Shown piece after piece: positions 25,303 to 38,250 of a DNA stretch of 64,000 nucleotides. Made by a program: the position numbers and the translations under genes. Under the pieces are notes generated by a model. The model did not search any database and had not been told where the DNA came from. It was given only the letters and a program-made list of their open reading frames with translations. This DNA comes from Helicostylum pulchrum (taxonomy: Eukaryota; Mucoromycota; Mucoromycetes; Mucorales; Mucoraceae): NCBI GenBank assembly GCA_025677825.1, contig JAIXMO010000026.1, forward strand, positions 310,001 to 374,000, read 5' to 3'. How positions within the stretch are numbered: the first letter of the stretch is position 1; each line of letters begins with the position of its first letter.

Positions 25303-28300
25303 ATGGATTTTAGTGTTTTATCTCGATATGATGATACACTTGCAAGCTACTTTGTTGACAGTTTATACCTTTGGTATGATACCCTTCGAATGAATGGCGA
25401 CTTTGTTGGAACAACTACAGACAACAATGAAACTGTAAACAGATTACGACAACATATAATAGGAGAGAGCTTTACCAACAAAGCAGTAAAAGACGCGGCA
25501 GAGAGTTTTTTAGCGTAATTTTTATTTTTTTATTTTTACTTTCTATTGTATATCCCCCCCCCCCCTTACATGAATAACTTACAATTCTTTTCTTTGTGTG
25601 CGTGTGTGTTATTATTTTTTTTAGTTTGCCTTATTTTAAAGAATTCATTCAAGATTTCACATCAAAGCAAGTAACTGAATTCACTCAACACATGAAACGA
25701 TACTTATTCATGTTCAGACCTAATGCTGGTTTCGAAGTGGGTTCAACCTCTCGGTATACAGGGAAGCCAGAGGCATGTCTCCTAGCGACAAAGGAATGGA
25801 AAGCGGGAGAACAAGTGACATGTTGTTTAGGCTCAATCGCTGCTCTTAGTGAACAAGATGACCTAAAGCTAAAGAGTGAAGGAAGAGATTTCAGTGTGAT
25901 GGTTTCGACTAGAAAAAAATGCTCCTGTCTTTTTTTAGGTCCTGCTCGATTTATGAATGTAAGTTTTTATTTATTATACATGTATCGCATACATAAAATA
26001 TTAATCTCTATTGTTCTTAGCATGATTGTGATTCTAATTGCGAGGTAATATATACACATGCATATAACTCTCCCTTTTCTCATGGTCGTATTATTTTTTA
26101 ACGCGACGAATAGTTTATTTTAATAGGTCAAAATGCAATCACGTTTAGAGTACAAAAGGATATTCGAATAGGTGAAGAAATGACGGTTTTTTATGCTGAG
26201 CATTATTTCGGTGACAACAATTGTGAATGTCTATGTTCCTCTTGTGAGATGTAAGTGAATTTAATATAATATAACAGGTATACCTCCCACTCATCAATTT
26301 TCGTTGTAGAAAAAAACAAGGACACTTTTCAGCTTCTGATGAAAATGCAACGACTGATACTTCAGATTCAGACATTACAATCGATGAAAATGCGACAAGA
26401 AGAAGTGGTCGTAAACGAAAAGATATCAGTTATAAAGGTATATTATATATATTCACTTGTAATCAAAACTATTTTTTAACTCGAAAAATAAATAAAAAAT
26501 ACCACTAGATTATTATGTACCAGAACAAGTGAAAAAAAGCAGACCTGATCCGATACTACCACGTCAAACTATTACAGATAATTTAATATCACCACTTGTA
26601 ATGCAAAAGAAGCAGCTGTTTTGTGATAAAGGTAAATCTCTCCTATAAAGAAAAACAGAATTTTAATCCCTCTTCCCCCTCCCCCTCTTTTTTTTCAAAT
26701 TCATTGTGTGAATATATAGATTCAGATCCTTTTCGCCCACGTAACAATAGTTTAGATGAATTGTCTGCATTTCACGATTGGATCGATAATTTATCTGATA
26801 TATCAGACGATGACGAACCAGAACTAGTCATTCCAAAATGCTGTCCTCAAGCAAAAGAGTATTGTACCGCTAGAGTGAGAGAAAGGTCCGATTTATGTGG
26901 CAGATGTAATCGTCATTATCAAATTTACGGATTGTTATGGCCAATGCGGAAAATAAGGAAACCAAACGGTAGATCTAAAAAACAAAAAGAATTTAGTAGA
27001 AATATTTCGTTGCCAACTCAGCCTATATTACATAAACAACAGCAACCGTTACCGTCACCACCCACGCCAGCGCCACTTATACATCCCTTTATGCGTGTGC
27101 CACCCATAACACCGGTATATTCGATGCATGTAACGCTGCCAATACATGTACAACCACTCATATATGCGGAACCATCAATACATACACTATCATCCATACA
27201 TCCCGCGCAATCTACTCCTACCATACATCCCATGCAATCTACTCCTACCATACAATCTAATGTACAGTATACACCTATCATACGATCTACTACTACACAG
27301 TCTGCATCCACCGTACGATCTACACATTCTTCAAAAGCTACGAAATTAATCATGCCGCGTCCACCCAAACCATTAGAACCACAGCCTACTACTACTACGT
27401 TCAACGAACCTCTCGTTATTTCTACATGGCCCTTGGATAAAACTATACCAAAAATTCATACAAACAATCTATCGGCGAAACAAAAGAAACGAGAACGAGC
27501 ACTAGCATTTAAATTAAAACGAGAGCTTCATCCACGTAATAAGGAACCTTATAAACTTGTTGGGCTCGATGCAGAAATAAAAGAAAAACAAGAACGGTTA
27601 GGTGGTTTGCAACTTGAAAATATTTATCTTTTGGATTTAAGAAATAGGCTAAAGAAAATTGTCTCTCATCGGTGTGTTGTGGTGGATACAAGTAGTTTGC
27701 CGTTGCTGGAAATAGGAAGGCCTGAACAAGGCACTAATGATGAACATATAACTTATGATGAACGTATACCGAATATACTGGATATGTATGTAGAGGATGA
27801 TAGTAGTGTGGATTTGGTTGATACGGATGAAAATAGCGTACTGCATAAACCCTTGTCGAACATTACCAAGGATGAATACATTTCTATTCACAATCAATTA
27901 ATTGACGATGGAACAACAGAGCACGCTAATATGGTTAGAGGTACAACGGTACAACACGCTAATTTTCTTGAAGGTATACAGTTTAAAAAACACAAATCAA
28001 TTGAAAAAATCCCGTTCGTGGAAAAAGATATCATCGTAAAGCAAGAACCCGTGGAACCAATTGCGCTGACACGAAGACCTTCGCAGGACTATGTTTTCGT
28101 GCACCATCAAAAGCAATTAACTTCAGATAAACCAAACCAAGACGATACATACCACCCTCTTGATACTTCAAACAGCGCAAAAATAACAGCCAATTTACAA
28201 GTACATGAGCTTATTGAAAGGGGCGTACCCAATAAAATAGTTTTCCGCGGTTCAGAAAAGACGTCGAATTTTACAGAACACGAATACGCACAAGTTAAAC

Positions 28301-28734
28301 AAGAACCAGAAGAAGTAACGGTTGAGCAATGTATTCAATTAGAAGCTACTAAATATTCTCCTCCTCCATCACTATCACAGTCGCCACCTCCTCGATCTCG
28401 ATCTCCTTCACCACAACAGCAGCACCAATCACCGATGAAAGTATCTTTTATCTTACAACCAACAAACGAATCACCAAGAGTAGAACAATGCGTATACATT
28501 AACAAACCTACAAAATTAAAACCTCGTAAAAAGTCGGCACGAAAGGGATATCCTATTGCACCGCCTCGTAAAGAACCTTTTGAATCGAAAAAAAGTATAG
28601 TTCGTTCAAAATTTCGTGATGCTCCTCCACCAAGAACTATTCCGGTCATACCTACTTCAAAAGAGTCCACTAGACAGTGTTCAACTAATTCAAATATAGG
28701 TCCTTTTGTTCCAATTGAGCCAAATAATTGTTAA
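25303..28734 (+). CDS. SET-domain histone H4K20 methyltransferase (Suv4-20/Set9/KMT5-like), 990 aa
   Basis: Seven exons: 25303-25514, 25625-25958, 26021-26044 (24 nt), 26114-26250, 26310-26437, 26509-26631 and 26720-28734. Within residues 1-240 are the family features: YTGKPEACLLATKEWKAGE, GPARFMN|HDCDSNCE (the cofactor-binding NHDC motif, its second part encoded by the 24-nt exon), IGEEMTVFYAEHYFG, and a post-SET cysteine cluster CECLCSSCE. A second cysteine set, SDLCGRCNRHYQIYGLLWP (about residue 395), is also typical of fungal Set9. The long C-terminus is disordered and Pro/Ser-rich, with a QSTPTIHPM repeat and two VKQEP motifs (about residues 759 and 845) that match the sumoylation consensus. 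Role: H4K20 methylation in chromatin silencing and DNA-damage response. Unusually long for the family. Confidence 0.9.
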
Positions 28735-29332
28735 AACATATATCCCCCACACCTTTCCCTCTTTTTGTTGTATCGCTGTTACCTTATTTCGTAGATGGTA
28801 AAAAAAAAAAAATTATTGGTGTAAATAAAATTTGCTAATTTTTTTTTATTTTCTTTGTTCTGCAAATGTAGTACATACGCAATTTATGCGGTACAGAATT
28901 AAACTTTATATAAAAAAAAAAATGTCTTTCCGAAAGAACAAAATAAAATAAAATACAGTACAGGGAAGCTTCATATTTGACTGATATTATTTTAGTACAT
29001 ACACTATGATAAAGGAATAATTAGTGACACTTAGTTAAGAACCAAAATGAATTATACCGATAAGATTTTACATTATATTTACTTGATTTATAGTATGAAT
29101 TTTTAATAGTGAGGCACTTAGCTTCCTTGTTTGTATAAACAAATCTTACATCAAAGATTATTCCTTTGCCTACCAACATTTGAAGCTTTTAAAAAAATAT
29201 ATATTTCAGTAGATTTCAGTATTTTTTTCTTTTTCTGCATATATTTATTATTATTACATTATAAGTATTCAAGTCTTTTTATTTCTTACGTAAAATAGTC
29301 TCACTCTCTCTCTCTCGCTATACTAGTATACC
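28735..29332. other. Intergenic region
   Basis: 3' flank of the SET gene and left flank of Fanzor-like relic B. AT-rich; nothing recognised. Confidence 0.5.
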
Positions 29333-31201
29333 ATGGAAAATTATCATGGAACTGTCAGTAAACACATATTTACCCAAAACTTTATATATTCCGTGTGTAA
29401 AGTTATTATTGAAAAAGAATCAATGTGGTCAATGGAAGAGCGCTTTGGTATTCCCAATTTTTCAGAAACGTATTACTCTTTTATCAGAAAATACCCTGGA
29501 ATTTGTAAAACTTCTCTTAAATAGAAGAGGATATTCCGATTCATTATCGGCAGCATACAGAGCCGCAGAAGCAACATACTTGAATTATTATACTGAAAAT
29601 ATAAAACGTGTTATTTCTAAATATTTTATCAGTAGATTGAATTAATACAGTTCCCGTAATTTGAGCACTACATTTGGTAAAGCTATAGCTAACTGATTTT
29701 TTTTTAAACATAGAGTTGGCGTATTGGTTTAGTAACAAATACTTACATGTTGCCTATAACCATTGGTAATAAGCCAGACTGGGAGCTTCATAAAATAGAC
29801 ACAGAATATGAAGAATTCGGTCCTTTCTTAGATGCATTGTTATCTATAGTCCAAGAGTTATCTACCTACATTTATCAAGAAACAGACATTTACTGGAGAA
29901 TACGTTCGCATAACAAAGGTGATGTTAGCTCTGATTCTGACTCGGTTATTCCTATGTTTTGGTATATCATCAACTCAATGGAAAATATGCAAAATTCCGT
30001 CTCTTCTCAGACAGAATTTCCTTGTCCTACTCTTACCAGGAAATTCATGCAAATCAATTTTCAAACATCAAGTTCCTTTATACCAAGGCTTGCCAAATGA
30101 AGAAAGAAATACCCCGAAGCCTAATTATATGCAGCAAATGGAACTTTTCGAAAAAGTATTCGACTTTTCTAATTTAAATATTAACAGGTGTTTTTTTTTA
30201 CACTATCAATTTTTTATTATAAAATGTAACTCAATAGACAAAGAAATATTTTTTAAAAATATCCTTAACTATTACAGATGATAAATATCTATTGTCATGT
30301 CTCTTTTGTCAAGTCAAACCCTACCCGTAATAACTTTGATCGAGTCAATTTGAAAGTTGATGATTTCAACTTTAATGAAATTGAAGATTGTTTTGAGCCT
30401 ATATATATATTGACCCAAGAAGAAATCGTGCCTTCATTTCCATACAACGTACAAACGATTTTCGTACTTTGTCTACGAAATAGTTTTATGATATGGCTGG
30501 TAGCAAGAAAAGAAACGAGAAACAACAAGCTTTGAAAAAGGAACAAGGAACAGATGCACTTGAATCTAATATTTCCACGGCCAAAACATCAAATGTCGAA
30601 TCTTATAACTATCATCTACATTATATGCACGAAAACTATGCTCGTTTTTTTTTCGATTTTATAACATGAATTCTGCCAAGATTCGCATGAAGAATTTTAT
30701 ATCCAAACAGAAAGCTTTAGACGAATCAGGAAACATATTAATCAATGGTGGCAAAAAAAAATAATACAATAAGTGCAAACGTAAGAAGGAAATTATGAAG
30801 AAGAATCAAAGACAAAGAAATTGGAGGAAGAAGTCGGGTGGAGGTGGCTTCACTTATAGTCCAATTAAAGTAACATTTTTTTATTGTAGGAGTAAGAAAC
30901 AAAAGAGCACTTTTGTAGAAATGATAAACAAAGGACGTCTTTTGTTGTTCTGGGAGACGGGATGGTTAATAAAAACCATGTAAAGCTCAAAGGGAAGATG
31001 ATACGGGTGGTTGGTACTATACATAAACATTTGAAGCTTAGAAAATCTAGAGGTGAACTGTTAATCCTAACAGTTAACGAGTACTTAACCTCACAGGTAA
31101 GATTACAAAGTTTATATTTAATGAATTAAATAAGTTGACAATTGTATACTTTAAAGATTTGCACTACTTGTAATTTAAAACCTCCGAAGAAAACATATTA
31201 A
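29333..31201 (+). pseudogene. Fanzor-like (eukaryotic TnpB-related) pseudogene, copy B, nearly full length
   Basis: Successive frames give family-like blocks in the right order. An N-terminal helical part (29346-29645, ending YFISRLN) is followed by 29747-30097 (RKFMQINFQTSSSF) and 30278-30410 (NLKVDDFNFNEIEDCFEPIY). A RuvC-I-like DPRR sits in a shifted frame at 30412, then FYDMAGSKKRNEKQQALKK, ILINGGKK and KCKRKKEIMKKNQRQRNWRKK. The end reads LGDGMVNKNHVKLKG, NEYLTSQ | ICTTC, with an intron at 31097-31156. Lesions: slippage in the AT run at 30401-30410, TAG at 30481, TAA after nine A (30753-30761), a frame change near 30950, and frame breaks between the first blocks. The E-Y-x-T-S-x-x-C-x-x-C ending is the best family marker. 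Family call by motif memory, not search. Confidence 0.62.
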
Positions 31202-31391
31202 ACGCCCTACCTTAACATAAAAAATATTTCTGAAACGACCTCTCATCTTTATGAGATAATAAAAAGTAGTTCAAGGAGAAGTAAGCAAAACTCCCAAAAT
31301 AGCATAATTCTATCGGACTCATCACAATAGCAAGTTAAATTTTCCCCCCTTCTCTTCATCTGCTTTTTTTTTTTTTATATTAAACAATAAT
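31202..31391. other. Short spacer upstream of cyclin gene
   Basis: CT/T-rich promoter-like sequence just before the cyclin ATG; otherwise nothing seen. Confidence 0.4.
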
Positions 31392-32004
31392 ATGGTTAAA
31401 ATACCATTACGACCATCTACACGGTTTGATTTAGCCAATTTCCCTGTAACCGAGACAATAAAGATGCTGACGTGCTTATTAGAAAAGATTATCAAAGCCA
31501 ATGACTCTATTGTAAAGCAACAACCCGAATACACATGCTTTCAATCACGTTCGAAACCTAGTATCGATATCCAAGCCTACCTCACAAGAATATTAAAATA
31601 CTGTCCTTGTGCCAACGAATGCTTTCTTAGTTTGCTGGTCTACTTTGATCGCATGTCATTGACCTGTATTAAACAATTACGTATTGATTCTTTCAATATT
31701 CATCGGCTCATTATTTCTGCTATAATGGTAGCCAGTAAATTTTTTTCTGATGTATTCTTTACAAATGCAAGATATGCAAAGGTAAAAAAAAAAAAAAAAA
31801 GAGAGAAATGGATTTGCTTTGTAATTAATTTTTATATCCCCTTAGGTTGGGGGCTTACCAGTAAAAGAATTGAATTTACTGGAAGTTGAATTCCTTGCCA
31901 TGAACAATTACAATATATACGTTTCTCTAGAAGAATTGCAGCAATACGGTGACCAATTATTAATGCATGCCATTCGTGAAGGAGAAATATTATACTTGGA
32001 TTGA
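31392..32004 (+). CDS. Pho80/PCL-type cyclin, 182 aa
   Basis: Two exons: 31392-31781 and 31846-32004. The cyclin box shows CFQSRSKPSIDIQAYLTRILKYCPC, LLVYFDRM, RLIISAIMVASKFFSDVFFTNARYAK and VGGLPVKELNLLEVEFLAMNNYNIYVSLEEL. This is the classic order of fungal Pho80-like cyclins, including the KFFxDxxxxNxxYAKVGG core. Role: regulatory partner of a Pho85-type CDK in phosphate, glycogen or stress control; which Pcl subgroup cannot be told. Short, with almost no extension around the box. Confidence 0.92.
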
Positions 32005-33016
32005 GGATTTTAGTCAAAAAAATAACTTTAAATCATCATAAAATGACGCAGTCACTAATTTTAAAGAAAACCCACTTCTTTAATATGTCTATTTCATTGT
32101 AATTAATTTTTTTTTTTCGCTTACCACCATTAAATGTCACAAATTCATTCTCTTTCACCTAAGAAGGAAGAGGTGTAAATATTAAAATCAGTGTCGTATT
32201 GACTGATGCTAACTAGTTGAGAATACTTAATGAGTCTAGAATATCCTTTACCTCTAACTCTGACATATTTTCCTTTAATCTTTCTGATGTGTATTGTATG
32301 ATTCAGTTTATTTGTAATGCAAACGTAAGTGTGCTTTCCATGTAAATCTTGCGTCCTTGTCGATATCATTAAGTACAATTATCTTCGGTATTGCTTGTTT
32401 CTTTCGATAAAAGTACATGCCTGATCGTCACTTTTAATGAGGGTAAGTGTTTTCTGGATATACTTATCATTATCTGCAAGTTTTGGTTCATCATTTTTCA
32501 ACAAAATCCTCTTCTGTTTCTTGCACAATTGATGTATCGGATGGCTGCTACATAATTTGTATCAATACGATTGAAAATAATAATAATAAATAATATTGTT
32601 ATATTTAGCGATAATGATTTTTTAATAGCATGACGCTCTTTGAAAAAAAAAAGCTATTCTCTTCTGCGATGCATCAACTTTCCTTTCATTTGAATGTTTA
32701 CGAGTTTTTTATGCATATAATCTTAAGAGGAGACGTTTCTTTCATTTTTTATTTATTTACGTGTAGATTACAAGACGAGTATCGAATAACTTGGATTTAG
32801 TTCTGTCTTTTCCCCACTTTCCCTATTTTCTTTCTCTAATATCTACACTACTCGAGATGAACAGAATCCTAGAAGTTATGGTTGAGTACTTATTTACATA
32901 TCACTGGTATTTATGACAATATCTAAATTAGTGACTGCGTCATTTTTTATGGTGATTTAAGAATAAATGAAACGTGAATATTTTTTTTCTCTTTCTTTGT
33001 CAATATTTATTTAAAA
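32005..33016. other. Intergenic region
   Basis: No supported gene. The minus-strand open frame at 32145-32378 has no recognisable features. T/CT-rich tract before the next start. Confidence 0.45.
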
Positions 33017-35308
33017 ATGTCGTCAAAACGACCTGTAAAGGCACAAACAGAAGCAACAGAAACATTAGATTCTACTGGTCGTCAAAGACAATTAAAAAGA
33101 GATGAAGTAAGTTTTTAGTTTATTTTATATTAGTGATTCCTGCAAAAAAAAAAAAAGGCTAATAAAGAAAAAAGACTATTCGTAAAAAACTAGAGCAAGA
33201 GTTTTCTAAAAAGAGGCCAAATAACTCTTCCCGAACCTTAGGAAAGAATAGACGTGTGGCTGGTACAGTGTCGGCTTTAAAACCGGGACAAGCACTTACG
33301 GTCAAGGAGTCCATGTTGGTTATGGAATCAGCACAACTAATGGCGGCAAACCGTTGTGATTGTGTTTTAGTTATTGATGACAATGATCATCTCTCTGGTA
33401 TTTTTACGGTAAGTAATATATGTATATATATTGGAAGCGAGGGGGGCATTTTTTGATAGGGAGAAATTAATCGGAATTAAATACACATATAGGCCAAGGA
33501 TATTGCATACAGATTAGTAGCGGAAAATTTAGATGCTAGAACAACGCCTGTGATAGATATTATGACAAAAGGACCCATGTGTGTTACTTCAGATACATCA
33601 GCAACAGAAGCATTAAACCTAATGGTATCAAAAGGATTTCGTCATTTAGTAAGTTAACCCAATGTATTCATGTATATATTTAAGTACATATATCTAAATT
33701 AAAATGAAGCCTGTATGTAATGAAGAAGGGGACATATTTGGTTTGCTGGATATTACAAAGTGTTTATATGGTGCACTTGAAAAAATGGAACGTGCTTTTG
33801 GTTCATCCCAAGTACTTTATAACGCGATTGAAGGTGTTGAAAAGGAATGGGCAGGAACACCTGCTCAATTAACAGAATATCTTGAATCCTTACGCCAACA
33901 TATGTCTTGCCCTAATTTAGAATCTGTGTTAGACGGAACTCCACCTGCTGAAGTTAAATATAAAACAAATGTTCGAGATATTGCAATTATGATGAAGGAG
34001 TTACATACTACTGCTGTATTAGTACACAGGCACCATAATTTAGCTGGTATCTTTACTTCGTAAATATCTTTTTTTTTTATTTTAACTATTTAGTATATTT
34101 TTTTTTGTATTTACATCATTATTATTGTAGAAAAGATATTGTACTTCGTGTTATTGCAGCTGGTTTAAATCCAGAAAATTGTACTGTAGTAAGAGTCATG
34201 ACTCCCAGCCCTGATACTGCTTCTCCCGATACAACCGTTTTGGATGCCTTAAAATTAATGAATGGTAAAAAAAAAAAGATACGAATTATTTATAGTTTTT
34301 TTTCTTTCTAAAATTTTATTGCATCGTTTTTTTTAGAGGGGCATTATTTAAATTTACCTGTGCTTGATAATGGTATTGTAATTGGTATGGTTGATGTATT
34401 AAAATTGACATATGTCACATTGGAACAAATGAATGGTATGGATGGAAGGCAAGGACCAGAAGGTAAATACACATATAATACTTATTTGCACGTGGCATTT
34501 ACATATATCATTATTATTACAATTAGGTGGTCCCATGTGGGGTCGATTCTGGGATAGTTTTGGTGCTGTAGACATAGCAGAAAGTGGTTCACAAATTTCA
34601 GATGCATCATCTCATTTACATAGTAGATCCATGATTTCAAATACAATATCTCCTCAACCTTCAACTTCTCTTTCACAACTCAAGAGCTATTCTGATATAT
34701 CACCTAACGAATCAGCTAGTATGGTGAATTATAGCAACCAAGATCAAGTATCTTCTGTTGCTATGACAGATGATCCTACAAAGTTTACTTTTAAATTTAC
34801 CTCGGCAAAGAATAATACACATCGTGTAGTATGTAAACCTGAATTTAATGAGTTATTGGAATCTGTACGAGTTAAATTATTACCTGAACATGGTGATGAT
34901 GTAGGTGATCAAGAGTGGTTAAGCATGTCTTATTTAGATGACGAAGAGGATAGTGTCTTAATGTCCTGCGATGCCGATGTGACAGATGCAGTCAATTTGT
35001 CAAAAAAGGTGGGACAAACTCGTGTCAGATTATTAGTGCAAGATCAAACACAACAAAAAGTAACTTCCAATGTAGATGCTTATACCAACCCACCTTCCGT
35101 TATAAAAGAACAAACTACTATACCACCATTATCACCTGCTACTGCCCCAGTAGCCACTGCTCAAATTAAAAAGAAATCAATCAAGAAATCAACCCCTCCA
35201 TCACTGCCTGCTGCTAAACAAGTAGACTTGCTTTTACCTGCTGCTATTGGATTTTTAGGTGTTGTGATTATTGGTGTATTTTCATATTCCAAATTACAAA
35301 ATAAATAA
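33017..35308 (+). CDS. Four-CBS-domain and PB1-domain protein with C-terminal membrane anchor, 623 aa
   Basis: Seven exons: 33017-33106, 33175-33408, 33493-33648, 33710-34059, 34131-34264, 34337-34462 and 34527-35308. Two CBS pairs: residues 55-185 (ESAQLMAANRCDCVLVIDDNDHLSGIFT, AKDIAYRLV, VTSDTSATEAL) and residues 220-380 (VRDIAIMMKELHTTAVLVHRH, RVMTPSPDTASPDTTVLDALKLM, LPVLDNGIVIGMVDVLKLTY). A PB1 domain follows (FTFKFTSAKNNTHRVVCKP to DEEDSVLMSCDADVTDAV). A single hydrophobic stretch, LLLPAAIGFLGVVIIGVFSY, is followed by KLQNK. This order matches a conserved fungal CBS/PB1 family (S. pombe Mug70-like). Likely an adenine-nucleotide-sensing scaffold anchored to an internal membrane by its tail; partner unknown. 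Exon 4's acceptor (ATGAAG) has a weak pyrimidine tract but keeps the frame. Confidence 0.9.
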
Positions 35309-35366
35309 TTTAGTTGTTACATATTTACAAATTTCTTTTTTTTAATGATAATAAGGAATATATAAT

Positions 35367-38250
35367 CTAATGTGTCACTACACCCATTTCAAGTAATAGT
35401 CTATCTACTTCTTCTATACTTGTTTCTACTTCTGAATCAAGACTAGCATCTATATTCTCTGTTGGCGGTTCTTCTTCTCTTCTATCAAATGCACCAAATA
35501 AATACTCCACCGTAGCATCATCAATAATATTATGGTTTTCTTCTTGTAGTGCCGGATTTTCTGATTCCTTAGTAGTAGTAGGAGGTATATAATTGACATC
35601 ATCTAAATAATCTTGTTCATCTTGTCGAGCTTGTGCCATTCTTTCATCAGGTTGCTCCCACAAGGCTCGATTGGATTTGAATTTTGGAATTAAAGCCTCG
35701 ACAAATAAAAGCGGATATACTTTTGCTGCTTTAAAGAATTGATATGTGGAGTATTGAATAAATTCTGTCAACATCATAAATTCTTTTGTCTTAGGAATAC
35801 GATAAGCATCACATAATATTTTGTTGAATAAGTCTAAAACGGGAAGCTACAAGATGCATTAATTATTTATACCTCTCCTTCTCTTCTTTTATGTATATGT
35901 ATATGTGTATATATGTTACCTTCCAGAACAAGTGTTCCGCTCGTCTCTTGACCATAATTCTATGAAACATATTGGTAATACATGCCATATATTTGGGTTC
36001 CAAATCTTCGTAACTTTCTAATAATGCACAATATGTATGAACAACATCGGAGGACATATAACGCTACATAACAAAACGAAAACAAAATGCAGTATAAGCA
36101 AAACTTGGATGTATCATGCTTCTATATATATATATATATATATATCGTTACCTTTTCAAATGAATCAAACTTGAATACTTGATCTTTATAAGCAGCATTA
36201 CTATCTCTAGTTTCATATTCATCCTCACTCTCTTCGACATCAGCAATTAACGGTTCCTCCTCCTGTTGACCCGGGTTCGCCTTTTTAGCTTTTTGTCTTG
36301 CCTTCTTTCTTGTAAACAAAACTTTTTTACCTTGCTGGTACTTATCCAACGATCTCAACAAGACATGGGTCAACATAACAACCGACTTGAGGTACCCATT
36401 GGATTGATTTTTATAACAACGCACAGTTTCAATAAGTAAATCCAAATGTTGCTGTTCATAATACAGATTACTTTGAATATGTTCAGCAATAGTACAATGT
36501 TCTTCAGTTTCTGAAGTAGCCATGACACTAATAGTTTGTAACATTTGTCGTAAACAATCCATAGCCATTTGTAATTCAAACCATTGTTTATTATCCATTG
36601 CAATACGCATTTGCTTTAAACAAAACAAGACTGTCTTTAAATCAAGCGCACTAGCTACCAAAGAGAAATCATAATCCTTTATGTCATGATCAATTTCCTG
36701 TCCAGGTAAATTTAAATTGTCTTCTTTTTGTCGCATAATTGAATTTTGTTCGTATCCGTAATATTCTAAGAACCATTTCATGGTATAATGATAACGTGTA
36801 TAATCATTGGCAAGGATTTTAGCGTCTTCACGTAACATATCCTTCAACATTCTCATATAAAAAGCTTTAAAAGGAAATATTAATATATATTTACTGCTAC
36901 TGAGTCATATGTTAAACTTTACCATTGAAACAGGATTTAATAAAGGATTGCGCAGTCAGCTTGAGGTACATAATAGATTTGCCGTTTTGATATACTTTTC
37001 TCACTATGCTTTTATCCTCTAATTTACGTTTTCTACCTGTACGTCCTGACTGTTTCTGTCCTTCAATTAATAAAGTTGGATCTGCAAAACCTGCCACTTG
37101 ACTATGTGATACTCTCTTTTTATCTTCCTATTTTTATATATCTATACAGGTTAATTAAATAATGAACAACTAAGAGAGGGAAATATAGTGTAATAATTTA
37201 CCTGCTCTAAAACATAAGTTCCACCAAATCGATTATGTCGTGTAGGTACAAAACCAGTCCTTTGTCTCTTTTTTGTACTTTCAAGTGTTAGTAAATCCGA
37301 CAACTTTGACGAAATATCAATAGCATCACCACGCTCCAATCCGCTTGTAATTCCAAAAGAAAATACTTGTTTAGGATCAACAGACTTGACCAAATTATAA
37401 AATAATTCTAATACCAATACATTCCATTCAGTGGTACCTTCTACTTTTGTACTATTAGAAGCAATAGTCAACATCAATTCGAGCACATCAGCTTCATAGT
37501 ATCTTATCAATAAAGTTTCTTGCATTTGCGACATACGAATTTGTTCAGGATTAGACGACTGTGAAATATTTAAGTCAGGAATAGCAGTCAAGTTACGAAA
37601 CAAGTATAAACCTAAACGAATCGTAGTTTGATCGATAATGGAACGATCACGTTGAGGAATACGCACAGAGTTTATGATCAAGGTTAAAATGGATTCAAAG
37701 ACGCCTTCAGTTAATAAATCAAGTTTGTATTTCCTGTAACAAGACATTAGGTTTGGATCGTGTTCTTGTTCGTCATCGTCAATACGTTTTTCTACAGGCC
37801 ATGTCATGGGTACAAGTAACTCGACTAATGTATGTAACTGCGCGTTAGAAAATAAATTCAAATAAAAATTTGTGTGTTTCTCTTACCGCAAGCAAGAATA
37901 AAACGTAAAGCTACTTCAGTATGATCTTTTCGAAAAGATAAAAGTAAAGGTACAATATCAGTTTCAATAACATTATATTCAGTTAGAGCTTTTAATACAG
38001 TTCTTTCATTATTTTCACTATCAATACGAATAGCTTTTTTTAAATCTCTTAAACAATCTACAATATGTTAAAAACATAAGCAACGCTAGAAAAAAAAAAT
38101 ATCGACTTGGGACGTACCTAAAGCTTCGTCACCAGGACGGTATATTTGTCCAATAGAATCGTCTTCGTTAACAACTTCTTCTAAACCACCAATCGCAGAA
38201 CATAAAGTTAGAATATAACGTCTTACTTCTTCAATTTCCTCCTGATCCAT
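35367..38250 (-). CDS. Timeless/Tof1/Swi1 replication fork protection protein, 822 aa
   Basis: Seven exons on the minus strand: 38250-38118, 38057-37887, 37824-37202, 37127-36923, 36864-36152, 36063-35920 and 35846-35367. The N-terminal Timeless domain starts VRRYILTLCSAIGGLEE, then CLRDLKKAIRIDSENNERTVLKALTEYNVIETDIVPLLLSF and ELLVPMTWPVE. Mid-protein there are helical blocks (KWFLEYYG, MNVFHRIMVKRRAEHLFWK-like) typical of Tof1. A long acidic C-terminus (EEEPPTENIDASLDSEVETSIEEVD) follows. Role: with Csm3/Tipin it stabilises paused replication forks and mediates S-phase checkpoint signalling. It is shorter than yeast Tof1 (about 1,240 aa) and seems to lack the far C-terminal PAB-like region. 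Convergent with the CBS/PB1 gene, with only 58 bp between stop codons. Confidence 0.92.
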
